Shown here: piece after piece, positions 16,885 through 25,679 of the stretch
Numbering within the stretch: the first letter of the stretch is position 1
Layout of the letters: the number at the start of each line of letters is the position of its first letter
Source of the DNA: Flavobacterium cupriresistens
Lineage (GTDB): Bacteria; Bacteroidota; Bacteroidia; Flavobacteriales; Flavobacteriaceae
Direction: 5' to 3'
DNA: 64,000 bases
Assembly: GCF_020911925.1 (NCBI RefSeq)
Contig: NZ_CP087134.1
Coordinates: 186,001 to 250,000, forward strand
The notes under the pieces: generated by a model
What the model saw: only the letters and a program-made list of their open reading frames with translations
Told to the model about the DNA's origin: nothing
The model's database searches: none
Program-made: the position numbers and the translations under genes

Positions 16885-17444
16885 TGAATAAAATTGTCCC
16901 CATAGGATTATTGTTCTTTCTCACAGGAACCGTATCTCTTTTTGCTCAGGCAAAAGAAGACACGGTTTTGGTCGTTAAAGACACAACCAAGTTACAAGAA
17001 ATTGATCCGCTAACCCCTGCAAAAGCAGCATTCTATTCTGCAATCGTACCGGGTCTGGGTCAGGCTTACAATAAAAAATACTGGAAAATACCATTGGTTT
17101 ACGGAGCAATTGGTACCAGTTTATATTTCTATATCGACAACAATAAAAAATACCACGATTACCGCGATGCTTACAAAAGTCGTCTGGAAGGTAAAACCGA
17201 TGACGACTATAGATACCTGGATGACAGCAGGCTTATCGCCGGACAGAAATTCTATCAGCGTAACAGAGACTTATCTGCCTTATTTATTGTAGGCTTTTAT
17301 GTTTTGAACATCATCGATGCTAATGTCGATGCGGCTCTGATTCAATTTAATGTGAATGAAAGACTATCGATGCGTCCCGAAATTTATCCCAACGATGTAA
17401 CGTTCAGACCAAATGTAGGACTAACTTTTAATTACACCTTTTAA
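16884..17444 (+). CDS. DUF5683 membrane protein
   Basis: This 186-aa protein starts with GTG overlapping the parB stop by one base. A signal-like segment (3-22) is followed by the DUF5683 pattern DPLTPAKAAFYSAIVPGLGQ and NKKYWKIPLVYGAIG, then two hydrophobic spans (about 70-85 and 125-145). The function of the family is unknown. The fixed position after parAB in flavobacteria suggests co-transcription rather than a known segregation role. Confidence 0.85.
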   Translation: MNKIVPIGLLFFLTGTVSLFAQAKEDTVLVVKDTTKLQEIDPLTPAKAAFYSAIVPGLGQAYNKKYWKIPLVYGAIGTSLYFYIDNNKKYHDYRDAYKSRLEGKTDDDYRYLDDSRLIAGQKFYQRNRDLSALFIVGFYVLNIIDANVDAALIQFNVNERLSMRPEIYPNDVTFRPNVGLTFNYTF

Positions 17445-17482
17445 TAGACTTCACCTCTATTTAAAATTCAAAAAATACACAA

Positions 17483-18184
17483 ATGAAAATTGCTCTTTTA
17501 GGATACGGAAAAATGGGTAAAGTAATCGAACGAATTGCTTTAGAAAGAGGTCATGAGATTGTTTTAAAGAAAGATGAAAACAATACCTACGACGGACTTT
17601 CAACAGCAGATGTTGCGATCGATTTTAGCGTTCCCGCTGCCGCCGTTGACAATATTACAAATTGTTTTCACTCTAATGTTCCGGTAGTATCAGGAACAAC
17701 AGGATGGTTAGAACATTACGATAAAATGGAAGCCCTTTGCAACGAAAAACAAGGGGGTTTTATCTCCAGCTCTAACTTTAGTTTAGGTGTAAATGTCTTT
17801 TTCGAACTGAACGAATACTTAGCCAAAATAATGGCTCAATTTGATTCTTATAAAGTTACGATGGAAGAAATTCACCATACTCATAAACTGGATGCTCCAA
17901 GCGGAACTGCCATTTCATTAGCCAAAGGGGTTATTGAAAACAGCACCTATACCAATTGGACTATGGAGGAAGCAAAAGCAAATGAAATTTTTATTGAAGC
18001 AAAAAGAATTGGAGAGGTTCCGGGCACACACACCGTAACTTATGACTCAGTTATTGACAGCATCGAATTAAAACATACTGCCCACAACCGTGAAGGTTTT
18101 GCCCTTGGAGCCGTTATAGCTGCGGAATGGCTAGCCGGTAAAAAAGGTATTTACAGTATGAAAGACGTATTAAATTTAAAATAA
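17483..18184 (+). CDS. dapB: 4-hydroxy-tetrahydrodipicolinate reductase
   Basis: This 233-aa cytoplasmic enzyme reduces hydroxy-tetrahydrodipicolinate with NAD(P)H in the lysine/diaminopimelate pathway that feeds peptidoglycan. It shows the nucleotide-binding GYGKMGKVI (7-15), SGTTGW, and the catalytic EIHHTHKLDAPSGTA motif. It is shorter than the E. coli enzyme (273 aa) but typical for Bacteroidota. It follows the DUF5683 gene by 38 nt. Confidence 0.95.
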   Translation: MKIALLGYGKMGKVIERIALERGHEIVLKKDENNTYDGLSTADVAIDFSVPAAAVDNITNCFHSNVPVVSGTTGWLEHYDKMEALCNEKQGGFISSSNFSLGVNVFFELNEYLAKIMAQFDSYKVTMEEIHHTHKLDAPSGTAISLAKGVIENSTYTNWTMEEAKANEIFIEAKRIGEVPGTHTVTYDSVIDSIELKHTAHNREGFALGAVIAAEWLAGKKGIYSMKDVLNLK

Positions 18185-18241
18185 ACTACTTACCGTTTAA
18201 GGCCTAATTTTTCTTAAACCTTAAACTTAAAACAAAATATT

Positions 18242-19795
18242 ATGACACTATATCTTTGGTTTATTTTTTTCCTGGCCGTACAAGTTATTCATTTTTTAGG
18301 AACATGGAAAATGTATCAGGCAGCCGGAAGAAAAAGTTGGGAAGCTGCAATTCCGGTATACAATGCTATTGTTTTAATGAAAATAATTGGCCGACCAACC
18401 TGGTGGACTTTATTGCTTTTTATTCCTATTATCAACCTGATTATGTTTCCGGTTGTTTGGGTAGAAACCTTAAGAACATTTGGTAAAAAAACCACTTTAG
18501 ATACGGTTTTGGGGATATTTACTTTAGGATTCTATATCTATTATGTAAGCCACACTCAGAAGTTAGTATACACAAAAGACAGAAAATTAACTCCCGAAAA
18601 TAAAGCAGCTGACACAGTAAGCTCTTTGCTTTTTGCGATCATAGTAGCGACATTAGTACATACTTACATTGTACAACCTTACACGATTCCAACTTCTTCG
18701 TTAGAAAAATCATTATTAATTGGTGACTTTCTATTTGTAAGTAAAGTAAATTATGGCCCAAGAGTTCCAATGACAACGGTAGCTTTACCAATGGTTCATG
18801 ATTCTATCCCTTTAACTAAGCAAAAATCATATCTGAAATGGCCACAATTACCTTATTTCAGACTACCAGCCTTAGAAAAAATCAAACGATGTGACATTGT
18901 TGTTTTTAACTGGCCTGCTGATACCGTACATTATTTCTACGAACCAAAAGGAAGACCAGGAGTCATCAAACCAATCGACAAAAAATCGAATTACGTAAAA
19001 AGATGTGTTGGTATTCCCGGAGACAGTCTGTCAATAAAAGACGGTTTGGTTTTCATCAACGGAAAAAAATTAGTTTTACCGGAAAGAGCTAAACCTCAAT
19101 ATTCTTACGCTGTTGCGTTGGATGGAAAAACGTCAATAGACTTTGAATCACTACTAAGAGAATTAGATATTACAGACCGTGCCGGTTTTAAAAGCGAGAA
19201 AAGAGATACGCTTTATTTTGCCGCTTTGACCGAAGCCAGCGCTGAAAGAATAAAAAATACACCTGGAGTAACTGCAGTAAAAAGAGAAATCGACAGAGGA
19301 AACGACAATGCTATTTTTCCCCATATCGACAAATGGAGTCAGGACAATTTTGGTCCAATCTATATTCCGGAAGCAGGGAAAACGGTTGCTTTAAACAATG
19401 TATCGTTGCCTTTTTACAAAGAAATCATCACTAATTACGAAGGAAACACCTTAGAAATAAAAGGTTCCCAGTTCTTAATTAATGGAAAACCGGCTACAAC
19501 TTATACCTTCAAACAAAACTATTACTGGATGATGGGAGACAACCGTCACAACTCTGAAGATAGCCGTTATTGGGGTTACGTTCCCGAAAATCACATTGTA
19601 GGTAAACCCGTTTTCATCTGGATGAGCTGGGATACCAACGGAAAAGGGATTAATAAAGTCCGTTGGGACCGCGTTTTCACAACCGTAGATGGCGAAGGAC
19701 AACCACAATCTTACTTTAAATACTTCTTAATTCTACTGGCAGCTTATTTTGTTGGAGATTTTTTCTGGAGAAAAAGAAAAGAAAACAAAGCATAA
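18242..19795 (+). CDS. lepB: Signal peptidase I with N-terminal membrane domain
   Basis: This 517-aa inner-membrane protease removes signal peptides from exported proteins. The first 110 residues hold extra transmembrane spans (DUF5684-like) not found in the E. coli enzyme. The S26 domain follows: catalytic Ser in IPTSSLEKSLLIGD (S153), general base Lys in SNYVKRCVGIPGDSL (K253), and box E-like MMGDNRHNSEDSRYWG. An insertion separates the last two, as is common in Bacteroidota. A long perfect hairpin follows the stop. Confidence 0.95.
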   Translation: MTLYLWFIFFLAVQVIHFLGTWKMYQAAGRKSWEAAIPVYNAIVLMKIIGRPTWWTLLLFIPIINLIMFPVVWVETLRTFGKKTTLDTVLGIFTLGFYIYYVSHTQKLVYTKDRKLTPENKAADTVSSLLFAIIVATLVHTYIVQPYTIPTSSLEKSLLIGDFLFVSKVNYGPRVPMTTVALPMVHDSIPLTKQKSYLKWPQLPYFRLPALEKIKRCDIVVFNWPADTVHYFYEPKGRPGVIKPIDKKSNYVKRCVGIPGDSLSIKDGLVFINGKKLVLPERAKPQYSYAVALDGKTSIDFESLLRELDITDRAGFKSEKRDTLYFAALTEASAERIKNTPGVTAVKREIDRGNDNAIFPHIDKWSQDNFGPIYIPEAGKTVALNNVSLPFYKEIITNYEGNTLEIKGSQFLINGKPATTYTFKQNYYWMMGDNRHNSEDSRYWGYVPENHIVGKPVFIWMSWDTNGKGINKVRWDRVFTTVDGEGQPQSYFKYFLILLAAYFVGDFFWRKRKENKA

Positions 19796-19809
19796 ATAGA
19801 AGTTTTTTT

Positions 19810-19875
19810 AGTTTCAGGTTTCAAGTTTCAGGTTTTGTTTAAGAACATGAAACCTGAAACTTGAAACCTGAAACT
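19810..19875. repeat. 26-bp perfect inverted repeat after lepB
   Basis: Arms 19810-19835 and 19850-19875 are exact reverse complements with a 14-nt loop. Each arm is built from GTTTCAGGTTTCAAGTTTCAG-type sequence, whose complement recurs at 43522-43555, 50564-50618 and 56116-56147. It may double as the lepB 3' end. Confidence 0.85.
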
Positions 19876-19896
19876 TTTAAACAAAAACACAAAACA

Positions 19897-20511
19897 ATGA
19901 ATTCCTTATTACTTCCTACCTATTTTCCGTCCATCAGCCACTTTGCAGTTATGGCTCAATCTGAAAATATTACTTTTGAGATGGAAGATAATTTCCAGAA
20001 ACAAACCAACCGTAACCGTACTTATATCTACAGTCCAAACGGGATACAGTTATTAAACATCCCTGTTAAACATTCAAAAGCAGCACATCAAAAAACAAAA
20101 GAGGTTTTGATTGAGAATGAATTTGACTGGCAAAAACAACATTTTAAATCTCTGGAAGCAGCGTACAGAAGCTCTCCCTTTTTTGAGTTTTTTGAAGATG
20201 ATATCCTTCCTGTTTTTGAAAAAAAACATACTTTTTTGATGGATTTAAACCTTGAAGTATTCGAGATTGTTACCAAATGTCTTCGAATGAAAATTGAATT
20301 CGGCAAAACAACAGAGTACTTTCACGAAGCAGAAAACATAACCGACTTCAGATACTTGGCAAACGGAAAAAAAGACGCTAATACCTTCGAAAAATACCCT
20401 CAGGTGTTTGACGACAAACATGGTTTCATCAACAACCTAAGTGTATTGGACTTGCTTTTTAATGAAGGGAAATTTGCTGTGGATTATTTGAAGACTCAAA
20501 AGATATTGTAA
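19897..20511 (+). CDS. WbqC-family protein
   Basis: This 204-aa protein shows the WbqC pattern: LLPTYFPSISHFAVMAQ at the start, then NFQKQTNRNRTYI with the Asn/Arg-rich segment, LLNIPVK, and FFEFFEDDILPVFE. Family members are linked to cell-surface polysaccharide (O-antigen) gene clusters, but the reaction is unclear. I chose ATG 19897 because the upstream extension runs through the hairpin repeat. It is convergent with the outer membrane protein gene, 3 bp apart. Confidence 0.8.
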   Translation: MNSLLLPTYFPSISHFAVMAQSENITFEMEDNFQKQTNRNRTYIYSPNGIQLLNIPVKHSKAAHQKTKEVLIENEFDWQKQHFKSLEAAYRSSPFFEFFEDDILPVFEKKHTFLMDLNLEVFEIVTKCLRMKIEFGKTTEYFHEAENITDFRYLANGKKDANTFEKYPQVFDDKHGFINNLSVLDLLFNEGKFAVDYLKTQKIL

Positions 20512-20514
20512 TCA

Positions 20515-22791
20515 CTATCGACGCACATCATCGTTATTGATGTCTTGAGAATCTATCTTATCATTAAATTTTTTACCAAAATTATAAGTCAATGTCAACG
20601 ATAAATTTGTCGTATTGTTCCTGGTCTCTATTCTTTGATAAAAATTATCATAACTACTTACACTCGTAGAAGCAGTTGCTGGCTCTCCCAACAAATTACG
20701 AACGTACAAACTAATATTTAATTTATCTTTTAAAACATTGGTTGCAACAGTAAGATCTAAATATGGCCTGGTTGTTCTTTTTGCTAACAAAGAATAAGTA
20801 GGACCATCCTGTCTCCCGGAAAACGACACAGACATTTTATCCTTAAAAAACTTGCTGCTCAGATTTACACTACCTCTAAATGTGAAGCCAGCATTCTTTT
20901 CAATCACAGCATTCTCACTATTATCCTCGTAAACATTATAATCAAATCCCGAATTCAGATTTGCCATTACCTTTTTCAATAATTTAGTTCTGAATCCAAC
21001 ATTAACTCCCGTCGAATTGTATTTAGCAGCATTATCAAGTGTCTGAATCAACAAATTTTCCTCTTTTCTATAAACGGAGGTAATTGCATTATTAATCGAT
21101 TCATTGTAAACTTTAAAAGAAAAATTGTCTGATTTAAAAATTTTATTAAAAGTCAAAAAATAGTAATTTCTTAATTGAGGATTAAGCTCAGCGTTACCTT
21201 GTGTGGCCACACCGGGGTAAATAATTAAAATCTGATCATTTAAATCACTGGCACTTGGCCTCAACACCTTTCTGGAATAACCAAACTTTAAATCTATTTT
21301 ATTTTTAAAATGATACACAGAATTAAAAGTTGGCAACAGTAAACTATAGTTCTGATTTGTAGTATTATTAAAATTATTTGTATTTTCAAATGTTAGTGAC
21401 AATTCAGTAGAAAACCTATCAGACCAGTCTGTATCTAACTCAGCCGAAGCATCTATAATATTTTGATTAATAAAAAAACTTTGATTTGAAAAATCAAATC
21501 TCCTGTTTATATACTTTAAATCAGAATAAAAATCCATCTTCTTATCAAGAAAAGAGATTTTTTCTACTTCGTAATTTGCCTGTAAAGTCAATTCCTTATT
21601 CTTTGATCTAATATTATAAAATGCCGAATTCCCATCATCATAAGTAAATTCACTAATATCTTTGTTTCCATAAACAAAATAGGCACTTTTAATATAAAAC
21701 GCATTATTCTCGCGAATTTTATAATTAAAAACCGACGAAACACCCCATGTCTTCATACCTTGAGTTCCATTTTTAAAGAAATACTCAGGAGCATTATCAT
21801 CTAAAATTGTAAACCCATCCCCATTTCCGTCAAAATTGTATTGATATAAACTACCGGTAACTGCCAAACTTGTTTTTTCATTAAAATTCAAACCAATTCT
21901 GGTATTAGAATTCAACTGTTTGTTTCTAGAATAATTGGTATTACTCTGAAAAAAACTTCCATCTGCATCAACCCTATTCGAAACAAAATCTATCCGCTGA
22001 TCATTACTAAGATAATCAAAATTAGATTTAATAATAAATATGCCTTTCTTATAAGATAATCTTGGACTTAAAGCCCAAAAATTATTCTTAAGTCCTAAAG
22101 TTCCCCCAAGACTTCCTTTAATAAACTCTTCCACACTTTTTTTAGTGATGACATTAACTATAGCTCCTAAAAAATCAGACTTAAAATAAGCTGCAGAAGG
22201 ATTATTAATCACCTCAATACTTTTAATATCTTCAGCTTTAATACTATTCACCTCACCCGTCATAGCCTCTAATCCATCGATAAAAATCATACCTTTTAGA
22301 TTCCCATCGACAATTATCCCTCCCTCAAACTCATTATAATAAATATTTGGAACAGTACGCAAAACCTCACCTGCCTTTGCGTTCTTCACAAAATCTTTTT
22401 GATCGATTTGATAAACCGTTTTTTTTGCCTTGTTTACAGTTTTACTTTCAGATTCAATAATTACCTCATTTAACATTTCCGGGTCCACAGCAACAAGATT
22501 AATATCTACACGGATGATTTTCTTTGTGTCTTCCATACGAAAAGAATATTCTTTGTACCCTGAACTATTCACTTTTACCAAAACTGAATCTTTTGAAACA
22601 TACTCAAATTTATAATCACCACTTTTATTGCTTACCGCAAATTTAGAAAGTGGACCTATTTTTAATTCCACTATAACATCAGATAAAACAGACTTCCCTG
22701 ACGAAATCCTCCCTTCAATAATTTGTTTTTCTTGCGAATAAATAACTACAGTAAAAAATAAAAAAAATAAAACTAAAATTTGAGTTTTCAT
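20515..22791 (-). CDS. Outer membrane beta-barrel protein, TonB-receptor-like
   Basis: This 758-aa protein has a signal peptide (1-19), a CarboxypepD-like carboxypeptidase-regulatory fold (20-105: IIEGRISSGKSVLSDVIVEL, SGDYKFEYVS), a plug-like domain (about 112-215: VLRTVPNIYYNEFEGG, SIKAEDIKSIEVINNPSAAY) and a long strand-rich C-terminal barrel. This matches the outer membrane beta-barrel family (PF14905-like) related to TonB-dependent receptors. It is last in the minus-strand locus after three exported mini-proteins, suggesting that it exports, receives or anchors them. Ligand unknown. Confidence 0.85.
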   Translation of the reverse strand: MKTQILVLFFLFFTVVIYSQEKQIIEGRISSGKSVLSDVIVELKIGPLSKFAVSNKSGDYKFEYVSKDSVLVKVNSSGYKEYSFRMEDTKKIIRVDINLVAVDPEMLNEVIIESESKTVNKAKKTVYQIDQKDFVKNAKAGEVLRTVPNIYYNEFEGGIIVDGNLKGMIFIDGLEAMTGEVNSIKAEDIKSIEVINNPSAAYFKSDFLGAIVNVITKKSVEEFIKGSLGGTLGLKNNFWALSPRLSYKKGIFIIKSNFDYLSNDQRIDFVSNRVDADGSFFQSNTNYSRNKQLNSNTRIGLNFNEKTSLAVTGSLYQYNFDGNGDGFTILDDNAPEYFFKNGTQGMKTWGVSSVFNYKIRENNAFYIKSAYFVYGNKDISEFTYDDGNSAFYNIRSKNKELTLQANYEVEKISFLDKKMDFYSDLKYINRRFDFSNQSFFINQNIIDASAELDTDWSDRFSTELSLTFENTNNFNNTTNQNYSLLLPTFNSVYHFKNKIDLKFGYSRKVLRPSASDLNDQILIIYPGVATQGNAELNPQLRNYYFLTFNKIFKSDNFSFKVYNESINNAITSVYRKEENLLIQTLDNAAKYNSTGVNVGFRTKLLKKVMANLNSGFDYNVYEDNSENAVIEKNAGFTFRGSVNLSSKFFKDKMSVSFSGRQDGPTYSLLAKRTTRPYLDLTVATNVLKDKLNISLYVRNLLGEPATASTSVSSYDNFYQRIETRNNTTNLSLTLTYNFGKKFNDKIDSQDINNDDVRR

Positions 22792-22877
22792 AAAAAGTAA
22801 TAACAGAAAATATTATAATAACCAAAAAAAAAAAAATCTAAATCAAAAAATCACAAGAGAGGTTAATATTTCAAAAT

Positions 22878-23069
22878 TTAATTAAGGATAAATTCCCCAT
22901 AAATAGTGTGGCCATTACTGGTTAGTCCACAAACCCCCACACAACCAACACAACCACCCTCCCCAGATACTTCATCTTTATCCCTATTAACCGCATTAGC
23001 ATTAATTGACCCCAATGTAGCAAATGTTACACCACATACAACAGCAATAATTTTAATATACTTTTTCAT
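22878..23069 (-). CDS. Exported CX6CG mini-protein 1
   Basis: This 63-aa protein has a leader KKYIKIIAVVCGVTFATLG and a cleavage site after NANA, then the mature segment beginning VNRDKDE. The mature part holds the core CVGCVGVCG: the outer cysteines are in CX6C spacing with an extra Cys between. It ends with GHTIYGEF. It is one of three tandem paralogues; ATG 23069 is used because the upstream extension is unrelated. Possible resemblance to NVEALA-type exported peptides of Bacteroidota is noted, not established. Confidence 0.75.
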   Translation of the reverse strand: MKKYIKIIAVVCGVTFATLGSINANAVNRDKDEVSGEGGCVGCVGVCGLTSNGHTIYGEFILN

Positions 23070-23171
23070 CTTTTTATTTTTTATTTTAAATAAAATATTA
23101 ATCACCAATACCACAACAAAAACTTTCCTAGATAAAAAATCACTAGGAAAGTCTTTGATTTTTAAAAATTA

Positions 23172-23354
23172 TTAGGTATTATAAACACCTACAATTATTT
23201 TACCTTGATCTGTCTTACCACATTCCCCTGTAGCTCCAGAACAACCTCCATACTCTTGATCTTTGTCATTACGATTTGCTTTAACATCCATTGAACCGAA
23301 AACCGCAACTGTTACAGCACATACAACAATAATAAACTTAATATACTTCTTCAT
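23172..23354 (-). CDS. Exported CX6CG mini-protein 2
   Basis: This 60-aa paralogue has the leader KKYIKFIIVVCAVTVAVFG, cleavage after VKA and mature start NRNDKDQ. The core is CSGATGECG (CX6CG), followed by KTDQGKIIVGVY, giving the shared pattern CGxTxxGxxIxGx(Y/F). Two cysteines in the mature part could form a disulfide. Intergenic spacers of about 100 bp or more separate the three copies, so separate transcripts or processing are possible. Confidence 0.8.
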   Translation of the reverse strand: MKKYIKFIIVVCAVTVAVFGSMDVKANRNDKDQEYGGCSGATGECGKTDQGKIIVGVYNT

Positions 23355-23594
23355 TTTTTTGTTTGTTTTAAATAATAATTATAATACTTATCATCGACAA
23401 CTGTCATCAAAACCAACCTATCAAACATTTAACTATAATATGGTTAATTTATAATACCACTGTAGACAATGACGTCTTTAAATCAGATCGGCTATAAAAA
23501 AAATGCAAACCTTTTTCGAAAACTACAATGCCAAATCATAAATATTTTTCGATAATCTTTAACTAAAATAATCTCGAGATTACAAAGGTAATAT

Positions 23595-23789
23595 CTAGTT
23601 ATTATAAGTCCCACTAATAACATTACCATCTCCTGTAGTACCACAAACATTCATGCTTAGAGTACATGTTCCAGATGGACCTGGACCATCTTGATCTTTA
23701 TCATTTCTATTGGCACTCATGCTAAGTGAAGTGCACAAAGCCATTGTAACGCCAAAAACTGCAATAATAAATTTTAAATAATTTTTCAT
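23595..23789 (-). CDS. Exported CX6CG mini-protein 3
   Basis: This 64-aa paralogue has the leader KNYLKFIIAVFGVTMALC, cleavage after MSA and mature start NRNDKDQDGPG. The core is CTLSMNVCG (CX6CG), followed by TTGDGNVISGTY. Mature Cys spacing, the NRNDKDQ start and the C-terminal G-I-G-Y pattern are shared with copy 2, and in part copy 1. It is the first copy in transcription order, downstream of the propeller-like gene. Confidence 0.8.
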   Translation of the reverse strand: MKNYLKFIIAVFGVTMALCTSLSMSANRNDKDQDGPGPSGTCTLSMNVCGTTGDGNVISGTYNN

Positions 23790-23942
23790 TTTGTTAGATT
23801 TATATAATTAATAATAGAATACATTAAGCACAAAGACCGTTTAATATTGTCATCATAATATTAAGTTTTGACAATAAATTAATCCGTTTTTTTTCTTCAC
23901 GGAGTAACCCAAAAACAATCTCATTAAAAAAACAATCCCCCA

Positions 23943-25013
23943 CTAAACTCTATCGATGGATTTCGCAAAACTAAAAAAAGCATAACCTGTGTTAAAACCA
24001 ATTATTACTTTATTGTCATTATAAAAAACTACATCTATATTTTTTGAACCAAAATTCGCGTAATTCAATCTGTAGCTTTTTTCATATTTAAATGAATACA
24101 AAGAATATTCATCAACTATTAAAGCTGTTTCAGAAGCAGATCTTGCTGAAAAAACAAAAATCTTATTCTTTTTGATAAACATTCCCATATTTGTATTTCT
24201 GGTTGTTCCTCTAGCATAGAAACTATCACCTTTTTTATTACTCAAAATCTTTGGCAACGGAACATCTTCATTTGTTATCATTTCATTAACCAGTTTTTGA
24301 CCAACACTATCGAAGAAATAAATTCTGGAATACTTATTACAGCAATAAGTAATCATATCATTATCTGAATTACTAGTAAAAGAGCCCGAATATTGCAAAG
24401 AAGTAGATATTATGTTACTTTTTTCACTTTCTTTCAATACTTTCAAAAGAATAATTTCACCCGAGTAAATATCAATGCTAAAAAAACCAGATTTGTATAA
24501 ACTGCCATCAAATAATTCTCCCAAACATAACATCTTAGAATTAGAGTTTTTTAAAGTTTTTAATGAAACAACTTTAAAGTCTTTCAGCTTAATTTTTCTA
24601 TTTATCTTAGAATCAAAATGATAATCAAAAAGTTCAAAATTTTTAACATAAAACAAATCCCTTTTAGTAAAAAGTCTTATATCTAAAACTTGAGGAAAAC
24701 ATATAGTTTTATAACTAATTTTTTTTAAGTCATAATCCGATATGTAAAATTTATGTTCTTTTTTATCGATTTCATTTTTAACAATCTCTTTCTCTACTAT
24801 CAATCCATCGGACTGAACCCCCATTAGATACTCACTTTCATAAATCATTTTATCAACAGTCTTCTCTAACTTAAATATATTATTCCTAACAAAAGTTCTG
24901 TCAAAATAATAATCTTTTTTAGAATCAGAATTTGTAAAATTCAACAAACCAATACACAACACCAATGAAACAAAAAAAGTGATTACACCGACAAATAGCT
25001 TATTTTTCATCAT
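23943..25013 (-). CDS. Membrane-anchored propeller-like protein, unknown function
   Basis: This 356-aa protein starts with a hydrophobic segment (about 6-24) that may be an uncleaved anchor. The rest is strand-rich with recurring short hydrophobic strands and turns (LYKSGFFSIDIYSGE, SRIYFFDSVGQKLV, GDSFYARGTTRNTNMG, KIFVFSARSASETAL), consistent with a six-bladed beta-propeller-like fold, as found near exported peptide genes in Bacteroidota. I cannot name the family with certainty. Its start overlaps the MauE-like gene by 14 nt, so translation may be coupled. Confidence 0.6.
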   Translation of the reverse strand: MMKNKLFVGVITFFVSLVLCIGLLNFTNSDSKKDYYFDRTFVRNNIFKLEKTVDKMIYESEYLMGVQSDGLIVEKEIVKNEIDKKEHKFYISDYDLKKISYKTICFPQVLDIRLFTKRDLFYVKNFELFDYHFDSKINRKIKLKDFKVVSLKTLKNSNSKMLCLGELFDGSLYKSGFFSIDIYSGEIILLKVLKESEKSNIISTSLQYSGSFTSNSDNDMITYCCNKYSRIYFFDSVGQKLVNEMITNEDVPLPKILSNKKGDSFYARGTTRNTNMGMFIKKNKIFVFSARSASETALIVDEYSLYSFKYEKSYRLNYANFGSKNIDVVFYNDNKVIIGFNTGYAFFSFAKSIDRV

Positions 25014-25434
25014 TAATCGAATAAAATGTTAAAAATGAAAATAATGAGCCAGCAATCAAACTTATATTTATTATAAAGTGATAAACATATTCTAATCCAT
25101 TTAAAATCCCACCGCATCCACATACTTCATAAAGTCCTTTATATCGAAGAAAAGAAATGTATAATGTGAAAATTAACATTGTTAAACAACAAAACAGCAA
25201 ACCGATATTTTTTATAAAAATCAAAACAACTATCAAAACTACTTCCAAAAGAATAATCAGTACAGAAAATAAATCAGCCTGATCAGGACTAAACAATGTG
25301 GTCTTAATTAAGTTTGTCTTAAACGAATCTAATTTTATTAATTTATTCGATGCAGTATAACAAAGAAAAAAAATCAAAAAGTAATAGATGATTTCAGCTG
25401 TGATCTCCTGAAATTTAAGCGGTTTTTGAGGCAT
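25000..25434 (-). CDS. MauE/DoxX-like redox-associated membrane protein
   Basis: This 144-aa protein has four hydrophobic spans and begins MPQKPLKFQEITAEIIYYFL, followed by FLCYTASNKLIKLDSF, the MauE-type first span. The CGCGG motif (Cys-Gly-Cys-Gly-Gly) in the loop before the last span is the family's usual redox cysteine site. MauE proteins are thought to help disulfide formation or methylamine dehydrogenase maturation; here a role in disulfide handling of the CX6CG peptides is an inference. I chose ATG 25434 because the 23 earlier residues match no family. It heads the locus. Confidence 0.75.
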   Translation of the reverse strand: MPQKPLKFQEITAEIIYYFLIFFLCYTASNKLIKLDSFKTNLIKTTLFSPDQADLFSVLIILLEVVLIVVLIFIKNIGLLFCCLTMLIFTLYISFLRYKGLYEVCGCGGILNGLEYVYHFIINISLIAGSLFSFLTFYSINDEK

Positions 25435-25679
25435 TAATTGTAGAATAAATATTATTAATATGTCATTTTTTAGCGAAAATACACATATAATAATAGCAAC
25501 CAAACAAAAAAGTAAAAAATAACTTATTTTTTTGAATTATACTCATTATAAGTAGGTACAAAATAAATATAACCAACTTAAATACAATACATTATAAATA
25601 TTTTTGAATAAAACTCAAAATATGATAACAATTTCCAAAAAAGGCTTTTAAATAACATCCGATAAAGCAAGGAAGAATC

